From contig NC_087379.1 of the NCBI RefSeq assembly GCF_963675165.1, positions 5,721,442-5,785,441 on the forward strand: a stretch of DNA of 64,000 bases. The letters are read 5' to 3'. This document shows, piece by piece, positions 21,465 to 32,774 of the stretch; the stretch's first letter is position 1, and each line of letters starts with the position of its first letter. Source of the stretch: Halichondria panicea. Taxonomy: Eukaryota; Porifera; Demospongiae; Suberitida; Halichondriidae. The notes beneath the pieces are model-generated. The model was not told where the DNA came from. It worked only from the letters and a program-made list of their open reading frames with translations, and ran no database searches. A program made the position numbers and the translations under genes.

Positions 21465-21500
21465 TACAGATGGTGGAGCTCTGTCAACATTGGGATACCA
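21465..21500 (-). pseudogene. LSG1 P-loop exon copy 2 (fragment)
   Basis: ggtggagctctgtcaacatt followed by gggatacc is the inverse of the YPNVGKSST segment with one substitution. The flank actagtataaacaatgg-like onward matches the sequence next to the other P-loop copies. It is truncated on its 3' side by the Copia fragment. Confidence 0.65.
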
Positions 21501-22133
21501 GTATAAACAATGGAATGACATTTTAGATCTGCACAGTGGTGGGTGGCCGCAAAGGTTCTGAGTGACAGTATATCTGCCTGGCATATGGCAGTGCTATAAC
21601 TGACTTGTGGTTAACTATCCTTGTGGCTTCATACATTTGTGGAGTGGGCTGGCCTCATTCCCAGCTAATCCCAGGCCAATTTTTATCTACGGGGTGGTAA
21701 TGTGAAGTGCCATGCACGTATGTATGCAGCAACTATTGACGTACAGCAACTATTGAGCCCTGTGGCGACAGGTGTATGGCATTGTGGTCATATGGAACCT
21801 GTTACCTGTGGCAACAGGTGGCATTGTAGTCATATGGAACCTGTGGGCTGTGGCTGTGGCCACCAGGCTTCAATGTGACCACAACACCCACAACCCATTA
21901 GTTCCACATTAGTTCTAAGTACATTACATACCACCAAAAAGTACTTTCACTACTGAATTTGCTTCAAGGAAGAGAGGGTGGATTACTATACAGTATACTA
22001 GATCTTCAAACATTTAACAATAGCCAATCCCACTTAAATATACATTACACGTAATACAAACCAATTACTCAACTATCCGCATCACAGTATTTTATTATCA
22101 CTACACAGTCATTGGGTCTCTGAGTCAGAATCA

Positions 22134-23395
22134 CTAATGAACATCTAGATCTTCAAATTCCCGATTGTGATTAACATCCTTCTCGTAAACTTCTTCAATG
22201 TACTTTCTTACATTACAAAGTTCATCTCGCTGTCGATACTGATACCTCTTTGCTGCCACTATGAAAGCCACAACACCTGCGACTGAAATAACAATGTTCA
22301 CCAGGAAATAAATCAGTCCAGCTCTAGGGGATTCTTGCCAGAAACTAAACGGTAGAAGAATTCCAGGAACACCGATTAATTGAAATAGTCCTTTAATGGC
22401 AAAGAAAATTCCAATGGGAAATCCTTTCATAGAGTGAGGGCTTTGAGCACAGATGAATTCAAACACTCCACCATAGATAAAGACATAGGCCACAGCAACA
22501 AGGACTTGCTGAATAATGAGAATGTAGGGGCTAAGTTGAAGGGAGGGAGCAGCAACAAAATATTTATTTTCGTAATGTCCAGGAGCAAACACTGAAATAT
22601 TATTGCCACTAGGGAGAATGTGACCAATCGTGTCAACAAACAGCGAGCAAAACAGACTAACAGTGATAAGACAAAGACCAATTCCAATTCGCCTCAGAAT
22701 ACCAGGGAGATATTTTTGGAACAGAGGATGACTGAATAAACTTGAGAAAAATAGGAACAAAAACAACGAGAAACACAGGGTACAGCGTGCCACCATTAGC
22801 GAATATGGAGTAAGAAAGGTTTCTTAAAGTAATCCCAAGGAGAGTCTCTGTATCCATGTGATTTTTCAGTATACTGAGAAAAGGTGCTGCAGCCAAAGGT
22901 CTAAAATGACAACAATTCCAAAAAATGATTTCACATTCTCCACCTGCTCGGTAGTAAATGGTCCTCCATACTTGTCCTTGCCTAGATCCAGTCCAGTGGG
23001 TATGTCATCCTCCCAGAAATTAAAGGCACTGTGTTGAATAGGAATCTTGTTTCTTCTTGCAAAGCCGACAACTCTTGCAACCTCTTTGTAAGGGTTACCA
23101 ATGCCAGTGTCAATAACAAACCACTTGCGCTTAGCAACACAAAACGTTACTGGTAAACAAATTAGCTCAACTAACAGAACAAGTCCGAAAGGCTTGTTAA
23201 AAATGTGGCAAAAACTGAACTTGATACTATTTTTCCAAGGCTTATTCCAATATAGAGATACCAGTGAATGAAAAGAAAGCTGTCTCTAGAAGGAGACTCA
23301 TTTAATTGTTCAACCCCAAACTGAATAACATTGGCTAAAAATGCAGCAAATGCAATCCAAGCAGATAAGTAGAAACACTCCAAGTACACAATTCA
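22134..23395 (-). pseudogene. POT-like transporter copy E, 5'-truncated
   Basis: Homology begins at 23395 in the LLISLWIAFAAFLANV region; the N-terminal 180 or so codons are absent and replaced by a spacer also found at 49.13 kb. Frameshifts lie at about 23200 (deleted loop), 22900 (GTADIAAAP region lost) and 22740 (FIHPLF duplicated start). The last 200 codons are open, but the tail ends early after FEDLDVH because about 10 bp are missing at 22133. Confidence 0.8.
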
Positions 23396-23557
23396 ATAGT
23401 ATTTTAGACAATAATTATTGTTGACTACCTTGCTATCACTACTGAAGTTGTCTCAAGGGAGGAGTAATTTAAAAGGTCACTACTAAATTATAACAATCGT
23501 ATTTCAACAACAATAATTTATTCACTAAACCTAAATATCTCGATACTACACATGCAG

Positions 23558-26110
23558 TCATTGGGTCTCTGAGTCAGAATCACTAAAGTGAACATCTAGA
23601 TCTTCAAATTCCCGATTGTGATTAACATCCTTCTCGTAAACTTCTTCAATGTACTTTCAAAGTTCATCACGTTGCCGATACTGATACCTCTTCGCTGCTA
23701 TTATGAAAACCACAACACGTGCGACTGAAATAAAAATGTTCACCAGGAAATAAACCAGTCCAGCTTTAGGGGAGGTCTGCCAGAAACTAAACGGTAAAAG
23801 AACTCCAAGAACACCAATCAACTGAAAAAGTCCTTTAATAGCAAACAAAATTCCAATGAGAAATCCTTTCATAGAGTGAGGGCTTTGAGCACAGATGAAT
23901 TCAAACACTCCACCATAGATAAATACGTAGGCCACAGCAACAAGGACTTGCTGAATAATGAGAATGAAGGGGCTGAGATGAAGTGTTGGAGCCGTTTCGT
24001 TATTAGTTGTATAGTTAAAAGGATCAAACATTGAGCTAGCATTATGGCCACTAGGGAGAAGGTGACCAATGGTGTCGACAAACAGTGAGCAAAATAGACT
24101 AACAGTGATAAGACAAAGACCAATTCCAATTCGCCTCAGAATACCAGGGAGATATTTTTGAAACAGAGGATGAATAAACTTGAGAAAAATAGGAATAAAA
24201 ACAACGAGAAAGAGGGGATACAGATTGCAACCATTAGCAAAGATAGAGTAAAAAATGATTTGTACCAAAATAATAGGTGTATATAAGGAGTCATATTCCA
24301 GCTCCATGTGATTCCTCAGTATCCTTAGAAACGGGGCTGCAGCAATATCAACCATAAAGAATGGCCCAAGTGAAAGTAAAATGATAACAATTCCAAAAAA
24401 TGATTTCACATTCTCCACTTGCTCAGTAGTAAACGGTCCTCCATACTTATCTTTGCCTAGATCCAGTCCAGTGGGTATGTCATCCTCCCAGAATGTAAAG
24501 GCACTGCGTTGAATAGGAATCTTGTTTTTTCTTGCAAAATCGACAACTCTTGCAACCTCTTTGTAAGGGTTGCCAATGCCAGTGTTGATAACAAACCACC
24601 TGCGCTTAGCAACACAGAATGTTACTGATATACAAAATAGCTCAACTAACAAAACGAGTCCAAAGATAGAAAGGCTTAAGAAACCAGTGACTATAGCTGA
24701 GCTCCATACCAGTTTTCCAAAGCTTATTCCAATATACAGTGTGAAAAGAAACCAGTGAACGAAAAGAAAGCTGTCTCTAGAAGGAGAATCATTTAATTGG
24801 TCAACCCCAAACTGAATAACATTGGCTAAAAATGCAGCAAATGAAATCCACAAGGAGATAAGAAGAAAAAATGCTAGTCCACCATCTATTGCATATAGTG
24901 AAATGGCTAAAGGCCCTCCGTAAGAATCTTTATTACTTAACATAATTGGTAGAATAATAGCATTCACAATACCACCGATATCGATAAAGAATATATAAAC
25001 TTCAGGGTTCAGAAAAATACCATAGATCAAAGACATTAACCCTTTCCCCGTTTTAATTAAAACAAGAAAATACAGAATAAATAACAATTTTCTTTAAAAA
25101 TTTGTATGTCATGAACCATACATTGAAATGACTTGTAACTATTTCCTACAGGTAGCGCAGACCTCAGAGATATCTTGACAACATCTTCGTTACCTAGCAA
25201 CTGACCACCCCCACTAATTAGCAATTGTTTACAAACATTCACAACTATGTACACAAATAATATTGTATGAAGGCACAGAGTGGCTAAAGACACTAAATAA
25301 GTGTTCTCAATGTTCTCACGGTGACATGGTTCAATCAGGATCTGCAGAAAGTTTTCTGCGAGGTCGTATCAGCAGACGCCCTTTTCCCGGGAAATGTTTT
25401 CTTCACCTACACACAGGTTTACAAGTTCAATGGTGGCTCATGATGTCCACTGCTGTACTAACTAGCCTAAATACAGTTATACTGAAGCTATCAAGACTAC
25501 AGACGCTACTCTAGACTTACCAGATCCAAGAAGTTGTTCCATCGCAAGAGCTTCTTCCTCAGGCCTTCAGGCTCTATATTTTCTAGCTTGAGGTAGCTTT
25601 TTATCTAGCTACGATCCCAGTCACAGTCCTCTCACTCAACAAGGCCATAAGCATCGATATTCTCACTGTCTAGCTACTTTAGAACCTCACTGAGATTGTA
25701 CTACAAAGATCTTGAAACATTATCAAACGGTCACTTTTCTTTCGACATTACTGTACAAAGGGTACCTCGAGGCAGCATATTAAAGATACCACGTGAAAGA
25801 GCAGCTCAATGCGCATGTGCTGGTACCTACAGTGTGTGCATAGCTCCAACACAGTGGGCACAACGAATTTTTGAAAATGACCACTAGAGTGGCCGTCATA
25901 TGACGGCTTCAACGGGGAAAGGGTTAACACTGTCCAACACAGAATCATTATTGGAGCCTTTGACTTGATTAGCACACTTTCCTTGTTGCCATATTTCCTG
26001 CGATTACTTGTCACGAGTGGTGTAGCTTCAGTGGCATCTCTGCTGGCATCGAGTGCAGGAGTTTCATGAAGGGAAGCTTGCTCTATAGTTCTTTGCTCAC
26101 AACTAGCCAT
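23558..26110 (-). pseudogene. POT-like transporter copy F, with piggyBac-like insert
   Basis: The start is at 26110 (MASCEQRTIEQASLHETP). Coding sequence runs to about 25928, is split by the element 25040-25923, then continues at 25035. An in-frame deletion of about 190 bp at 24976 joins NPEVYIFFID to IGGIVNAI and removes the AGYLADVRYGRYKVV signature. The following 430 codons are open. A 10-bp deletion at 23657 gives a stop after RQRDEL, and tail remnants continue to 23558. Non-functional. Confidence 0.85.
25040..25923. mobile_element. piggyBac-like MITE, TTAA target
   Basis: Ends CCCTTTCCCCGTT and AACGGGGAAAGGG are perfect inverses flanked by TTAA (25036-25039, 25924-25927). The target TTAA is the gacattaaggcagtcc site of the transporter N-terminal coding region, uninterrupted in paralogs. 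884 bp. An 83-codon ORF inside has no recognisable similarity. Confidence 0.9.
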
Positions 26111-27020
26111 TGATTTACAATAAGTACATAGCTACCTAAAGAAATGCCCAGTCTCCCAAAACAAACAATATAGCTTTTGTTTATCTAATCAGTAGATCAA
26201 TTTAATTGTGTAATTATTATTATAGAGGAGCCCACAACACGACAAACATGCACGCAGAAAAACACCATCACTTTTATTGAAGGCGAGCGAAGCTTCACTC
26301 GCATAGACTGATGTATGTAGATCCATTAACTTCCTTGAAGGAGGTAAATCGTAAGTTTTGTTTGAATCAATCGAGCGACGTACGACACATACGTACGACA
26401 CATACATACAAACATCGCACAAACATACATACACTAGACTTGTTCCCACGCTTTTGGTGTTTCTCCTGGCCAATCCTAGCAATTTTTCACATTGCAAATG
26501 TTTTCTATATAGTCAGATTCCCTTTCTTTTTCAGTACAGAAACACATTTACGTACCATGACATGCATAAGTGGAACGTCACTCAGGAAGCAGTACAGAAG
26601 TTCCAGAAGAGAAGACAGGAATATTATTGCTGTATAATGAATTTGTGCGTCAAGCAGTAATTAAAATGGCTGTCATTTAGTAAATCTACTGTATTTCAAG
26701 AGCATGGAGGCCTATTTGCCTATGATATCTAGTCAGTGCATATATATATATACCTGAGAAATGGGATCAAAAGAGCTGAGCTCACTCACAGTTTCTCAGC
26801 CATGCACGCCTAGCTATTATTGCTGAGTCATTAAAGATGGCAAAGTTTTCTAGGTAAGAGAAGTAGAGCCTGAGAGGTCATCTGCCTCGTGGAAATCTGA
26901 AGAACTGCTTTTTAATAGGTTGTGTTCGTTTGGAAACGCTATATTAAGAATGTCCTGGAGATGGCTGTACTTGGAGCAAATGCTGGGCAAGAAACTTACT
27001 TACTTACTTACTTACCTAGT
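26111..27020. other. upstream flank of copy F and spacer
   Basis: It contains the shared flank (acacgacaaacatgcacgca at 26.24 kb, aaggcgagcgaagcttcact at 26.28 kb, gaatcaatcgagcgacgtac at 26.37 kb), a short actt microsatellite at 26.99-27.02 kb and otherwise no feature. ORFs of about 100 codons here overlap on repeats and are not supported. Confidence 0.4.
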
Positions 27021-27022
27021 AA

Positions 27023-28378
27023 ACATTGAAATAGTAGCATTATATATATATGCTATGGAGGTAACCAAACATCTCAACAAACAGCGAGCAAAACAGACTA
27101 ACAGTGATAAGACAAAGACCAATTCCAATTCGCCTCAGAATACCAGGGAAGTACTTTTGAAACAGAGGATGAATTGAGAAAAATAGGAACAAACAAGAAA
27201 GACGGGGTACAGTGTGCCACTATTAGGGTGCTTATATCACTATAATCAGGTGACCAAACAGAAGTCTTCAGCTTCATGTGATATTTAAGTATACTGAGAA
27301 AAGGTGCTGCAGCAATATCAGCTGTAAAAAATGGTCCTACTGAAAATATATTCCAAAAAATGACTTCACATTCTCCACCTGCTCGGTAGTAAATGGTCCT
27401 TCATACTTGTCCTTGCCTAGATTCAGTCCAGTGGGTATGTCATCTTCCCAGAATGTAAAGGCACTGCGTTGAATAGGAATCTTGTTTCTTCTTGCAAAGC
27501 CGACAACTCTTGCAATCTCTTTGTAAGGATTACCAATGCCAGTGTCAATAACAAACCACCTGCGCTTAGCAACACAGAAAGTTGCTGGTACACAAATCAG
27601 CTCAACTAACATGATAAGTTCAATATAGAAAGGCTTAAAAAACCAAAGGCAGAAGCTGAACTCCATACCAATTTTCCTAAGCTTATTCCAATATAGAGTG
27701 TGAAGAGAAACCAATGAGTGAAAAGAAAGCTGTCTCTAGAAGGAGAATCATTTAACTGGTCAACCCCAAACTGCACAACATTGGCTAAAAATGCAGCAAA
27801 CGCAATCAACAAAGAGATAAGAAGAAAAAGTGCAAGTGCACAATTCACGACTATTAATAATAGATACCAGTAATGAGGATAACTTGCCAAAATAAAAATT
27901 GGCACAATAATGGCGTTGACAACGACACCGAGAATAACCACTGTCAAGAGTCCACACCACATGGTACACACACCACATTTCACAACCTTATATCTTCCAT
28001 ATCGAACATCTGCCAAGTATCCGGCTAGAGGATAGAAGAGGAGCCAGAATGCAAATATAGCATATACGCAACTATCCACCATCTCACTGTTAAATCCTGA
28101 TAAGGATGTAGGGTCTTCCAGGCCCATAAATAGGTAAGTGAATAAGAAATAATTTTCAGGGTTCAGAAAACCACCATATATGAAAGACATAGGCAGTCCA
28201 AATAAGAATCATTATTGCAGCCTTTGACTTGATCAGCACACTTTTATTCTTGCCATAATTATTTCCCGTGATTACTTGTCACGAGTGGTGTGGCTTCAGT
28301 GGCATCTCTGCTGGCATCTGGTGCAGGAGTTTCATGAAGGGAAGCTTGCTCTATAGTTCCTTGCTCACGACTAGCCAT
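27023..28378 (-). pseudogene. POT-like transporter copy G, 3'-truncated
   Basis: The family start is at 28378 (MASREQGTIEQASLHETP). Frame breaks lie at about 28255 (extra bases in CCATAATTATTTCC), 28190, 27610 and 27345, plus a loss of the region VGPFF to TNGG. Homology ends at 27023 within the extracellular loop (NISMF), so the last 150 codons are absent. Its 5' half is the closest match to copy L (GLEDPTSL versus GLVDPTSL). Confidence 0.85.
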
Positions 28379-28723
28379 TGCTATTACAGTGAGTGTACTG
28401 TATGATAGCTCAGCCTAGCCTATAGCTAAAGAAATTCCTAGTTACTGTTGCCTAATAAAACATTAACCCTTGTTTATCTAATCTGAAAATCTGTGGCTAT
28501 AGACTAATATGACAAACATGCAGGCAGAAAACATGCAAATCACTTTACTAAAAACGTTGAGCAACATACATACGATACATACATACATACATGATATACA
28601 TACATGCAAACATGGAACATAGAGCATGAGCATGCAGTGTTCAGAATAGTTAGAATAAACATGCAGCTGCATGCGGCTAATAGAACAGTGTGTAACTGAA
28701 TAGCTATCTAATCCTTAAAATAT

Positions 28724-29593
28724 AATTGGTGAGCATTTTGTTTCAAAATGGCGATACAAAATACCATGTGCTGGTGTCCCAAAAATCAACTCGATTTGTT
28801 TTATCAACTCGATTTTATCGACTTTATCTGGTAGGGATCGACTCGATGTGTTATATCAACTCGATTTTATCCATTTCATCTGGTAAGGATCGACTCGATG
28901 TGTTTTATTCTGGTGAGAGGATCGACTCAATTCCAGGCCGCTGGGGGAAAAGGCGAGTTTTGAGGGCGGCTTGATATCGAGGCTGTACTCTTGCAACAAA
29001 GGCGCTAGGCTCAGACAAGGCACTGAGACTCTTGAGGCCACAGGCAGGCCTACAGCAGGTCAGAGTAGCTGACCTTCCAGGCACGCCTGCAGAAGGTCAC
29101 AGCAGCTTACTTGTGCTGGATCACAGTAAATTAAACCACTATTAAAATGCTTGTCTACTTGACTCTTGAGTTCATGAAACATAGCAAGTAGCTGCTGTGT
29201 GATCTCAGGCTCAAAAGGTCCCCATCTGAGCTACTCTGAGCTGCTGTAGAGTCTCAGTGCCTTGTCTGAGCCTAGCGCCTTCGTTGCACGCTAGAGTACA
29301 GCGACTACAGCCATATCAGGCCGCCCTCGAAACTCGCCTTTTCAGCGACCTGGAATCGAGTCGATCCTTACCAGAAGCAGTCGCTAAATCGAGTTGATAA
29401 ACACATCGAGTCGATCCTTACCATGCAGATGAAGTCGATAAAATCGAGTTGATAAAACACATCGAATCGATCCCTACCAGATGAAGTCGATAAAATCGAG
29501 TTGATAAAACACATCGAGTCGATTTATCCTTCCAGTTTGGGACACCAACACATGGTATTTTGTATCGCCATTTGAAACAAAAGGCTCACCATA
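28724..29593. mobile_element. 870-bp foldback transposon with repeat-filled arms
   Basis: Terminal inverted segments start at about ggtgagcattttgtttcaaa and include gcgatacaaaataccatgtg; the inverse is at 29530-29590. Each arm then carries several copies of a 55-60 bp unit built on tcgactcgatgtgttttatc and aactcgattttatcgac. The centre repeats ctgagactc/gagtctcag-type words. Flanks aaaatat (28717-28723 and 29594-29600) look like the target duplication. The empty site is at about 58120 (ccttaaactatctatctg). There is no ORF of note. Confidence 0.8.
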
Positions 29594-29880
29594 AAAATAT
29601 CTATCTGCAGCACTCGGTCTCTTACTGGCCGGCTATAAAAAGCTACGTTGCTCATTTTTTCTAACTAAACGTGCCCTAATGGAACTGTGTTGGCTGTATT
29701 CCGTGAGGTGTAGGTTAGTGTGGCTCAACTTTTCAATATTGTCCAGATATTTAGTAATAATTATTATATAGGAGTGTCCGTTGTATTAGAACAACGAAAA
29801 TTGCCTAAAAGAGTGTCCGGTGTAATTATAGAAGTGTCCGATAAATTAGAAGATATACGGTACATGCATGCAGCCATACA

Positions 29881-30220
29881 TACCGTATAGCGGGTATCGA
29901 GGGTACAAACTTCACGGAATGACCGTTAGAAAAGTTTTCGCGGAATAGCAGCCTTTCTGCAGCATGCATGCATGCATGTGTAACATTGTGACAATGTATT
30001 ATACTATTGAACTACTAAACGTTAGATTAGTTAATATACGGCATGATGTAATGAGTGTTCTGGGCATGTCACGTATGATTGAAAGTGATAGAAAGAGTTG
30101 AGTTTGTTACACATGAGATATTACATTCGTGGGACGGGGTATATAAACGTTCGCAGTAGATGCTTAATCAGCGAAAACCACAAACATTTATATCCTCGAA
30201 AATACCCGCTATATACGGTA
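29881..30220. mobile_element. mariner-type MITE (TACCGTATAGCGGGTA)
   Basis: Ends taccgtatagcgggtatcga and tacccgctatatacggta are inverse, TA-flanked, with inner words tttcgcggaata and gcgaaaaccac. The duplicate is at 58387-58724. The interior is non-coding. Confidence 0.65.
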
Positions 30221-30341
30221 CATACAAACATAAACCGAAAAATGTATGATTCTATTCCTCACCAATAGTATGGCGTCATGCAGGTATTCTGCTACGTAAC
30301 GATTATGACATACTCCTAGGTTAGGTGTTTTAGTGAGCTCA

Positions 30342-30465
30342 CTATTAGTCCTACAGCCATAAGCTACACACAGCTTCTCCGGTTTATTTCCTGGTGAACA
30401 TTGTGATCTCAGTCGCAGGTGTTGTGGTGTTCATAGTAGCAGCAAAGAGGTATACCAATAGTAGA
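30342..30465. pseudogene. LSG1 late-exon end joined to inverted transporter tail
   Basis: 30342-30375 (gccataagctacacacagct) is the minus-strand end of the LSG1 late exon. It runs straight into ggtttatttcctggtgaaca...gcagcaaagaggtat, the plus-strand transporter segment encoding FLVNIVISVAGVVVFIVAAKRY. The two halves are in opposite orientation. The duplicate is at 58857-58980. Confidence 0.75.
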
Positions 30466-30619
30466 AAGTGAAAACTAAATGAATGTGTGCGTGCATGGGG
30501 CATGTGATGCATAGATAAGGGTATACATTTTAACTATACTAATGAACATGATGCAAAAGATATAGAAAGTATACACATTGAATCCACATAGTTTCAGGTT
30601 CAGCTCACACAAGTCACCT

Positions 30620-30702
30620 GAAAGTGTTTAGTCTCCATGGAGTGGCGACCTTCTTGCACTGAATGAGGGCATTGATGGTGGAGCTCTTGCCAACATTGGG
30701 GT
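30620..30702 (-). pseudogene. LSG1 P-loop exon copy 3
   Basis: The minus strand reads YPNVGKSSTINALIQCKKV, then a 12-bp deletion removes PVSA, then ATPWRLNTFR and a gtgact donor. The P-loop GKSS is perfect. The duplicate is at 59117-59199. Confidence 0.8.
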
Positions 30703-31335
30703 ACCATGCACCTGTAACAATGGAACTAGAGCACTGAAGTGCTTGCTAATTAACCCCTGGCTGTTTTACGTCTCACAACCAAGCAGGTAATAATACGGTG
30801 AAAGCTATGAGAAGGCTTTGAAAACGGTAGTGGTGTATGGTCAGACATACACTAGAATCATAGGATCACAGCAGAAAGAAGTCAACAAATTAAGGCACCT
30901 GAAATGCACTCTGAGAGTCCTAGACCGTTATTTGGATCACAGCAGCTAGAGCAGGCCTGAAGTGTTAAAAAGTAGGACACCATGCAAGCTGACATGCAGC
31001 TAGTGGGGATCAGCAAAGAAACCTGGAGTCCTTTCCCATGAAAATAAATAATTACGTATCCACGTGGCTGTAACAGTGCCCTGAATAAACCAACGACTAT
31101 ACAATATATACCCGTGACTGTCCATGCACTCCTCGGGTAACCAACAGACTATTATACCCCTGACTGCCCATGTGCCTCAGGGGCGTAGCCAGGATTTTGG
31201 AGAAAGGGGTGCCATCATAAATGAAAGAGGGCGCTTTGCGCCCGATTTTTAGCCGCACAGCGCCAAAATTTGGTTGACCGGAAGCCACACCTCTTATTAA
31301 TGACGTCATAATTCCGAGTGAAGCGAGGCTATAAT

Positions 31336-31984
31336 CAGAGGAGGGAGGACACGATTAACCTTAGCTCTAATTAGCTAATTATCGCGACCTTTTAATTACA
31401 TTCTTTGAACAATTCATCTTTATAACCTCTACATATTGGACACAAGAGCTAGAGCAAAGTAAGCCTTTTCTCCTACTGGAGGTACCCCTATGGCCAAGTT
31501 GTCAGGACCTGAAGGTAATACGACCCCTATAAGAAGCACCTCAAGTACTCCCATCTCTAAGATCCCTGTGAGAAACATCCCAGGCACTCTGATCTTGTCT
31601 CTGTGAGAAGCACTCTTGATCTTGGAGACAGGATCCCTATGAGGAGCACCCCAGGCACTCCTGTCTCCAAGATCCCTGTGAGAAGCACCCCAGGCACTCC
31701 TGTCTCTGTGATAAAGTTGCAACATGGAATTGTTTAGTTCAGAGTGTCTCCAACATGAAGAACATCAATGACACCAACAGTCTCAGCTTCTAGCACCCCT
31801 TTATTTGTATGGTTTGCTCTGTGCCTGCAAGAATTGCCTGTCACTCATACTACAGTACTGTTCTGTGTGTCCCAATATGTAGAGGTTATAAAGAAAGAAA
31901 AGATGAATCGTTCAAAGAATGTAATTAAAAGGTCGCGATAATTAGGTAATTAGTGCTAAGGTTAATCGTGTCCTCCCTCCTCTG
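31336..31984. mobile_element. nested Mutator-like MITE, 9-bp TSD
   Basis: Inverted ends of about 110 bp (CAGAGGAGGGAGGACACG..., tataacctctacatattgg inward) are flanked by ggctataat (left copy 31326-31335 reads aggctataat; right copy from 31985). The interior 31540-31710 holds imperfect tandem units of about 45 bp built on gagaagcaccccaggcactc. Confidence 0.8.
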
Positions 31985-32245
31985 GGCTATAATCGGGTCA
32001 CGTTGAGATTTTGGCGAAGAAAAAGAAAAAGAAAAAATGGACAACATAGGACTCAATGGAACTAGTGGCTCTGGTTGCTGCAGACCGTAACGGTTTGACT
32101 TCAAAGTTGGAGGACGCGTTAGCCACTGTACTGAGGACACTTCAGCTCCATTCTACAGCTCAGAAGGCCTTTTTTCAAGCGTTCTACTCATAAGCTAGAC
32201 AATGCTTCTTAAATTGACGATTCGTGACATTTCGATCATTACCTA

Positions 32246-32774
32246 GATCAAAGAATTTGACAAAGTCAATGTCAAAGTCAAAGTCTTGGATGTCAAGGAC
32301 CCTCAAACCGTTGGAAACCAATTGCAGAAACAGGAGATTACTATTGCAGACTCCTCAGGCAACTGTGTTCTCACTATTTGACAAGAAGCAATAGGTTCAT
32401 TGGAAATAGGTGAGAGCTATTACATTACTAAGCTAACTGTCAGAGTATTTCGTGGCGAGTATTCTGTTTCCATGTCAGCAAATGGTTCGTCCGTAACTAA
32501 ACTTGACAACATTGACGATGTTGACGAATGTCTAACCGAATCTAATGAACTTTCACTCATGGGTGCTACCATCATTGCTGTCAAGAAGTTCGAAAAGTTC
32601 AATGCTTGCACTTACTGTAAAGGTAAAGTTAAAGTCGTTGAAGATGACATCGTCGAATGCTCAAAATGTAGTGCAACACTCCTACTGTCTCGTTGCCCTT
32701 TTAATCAGATGGCTAAACTGGACTTGGAAGGGCCAGATACCACGTTTGTTACGGTTGTTGTTTACAACGATTAA
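32246..32774 (+). pseudogene. RPA-like OB-fold protein remnant inside hAT5-like element
   Basis: After a possible acceptor (cattacctag) the plus strand reads IKEFDKVNVKVKVLDVKDP ... ITIADSSGNCVLTI, then a TGA, then QEAIGSLEIGESYYITKLTV and an OB-fold continuation. A C-x2-C...C-x2-C zinc ribbon (CTYCKGKV..VECSKC) follows. Layout and residues resemble replication protein A-type single-strand-DNA-binding OB folds. The TGA at 32380 replaces an expected Trp (LTIWQE). No supported start exon was found. Such genes are carried by several eukaryotic transposons. Here it is probably cargo and broken. Confidence 0.65.

Noticed and set aside
26311-26660. Two overlapping plus-strand frames of about 100 codons upstream of copy F
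   Set aside because: They overlap the shared flank and short repeats, give low-complexity THTYDTYIQ-like peptides, and have no recognisable similarity.
31429-31725. 98-codon frame with repeated RDRSAWGAPHRD-type words
   Set aside because: It is the translation of 45-bp tandem units inside a MITE.
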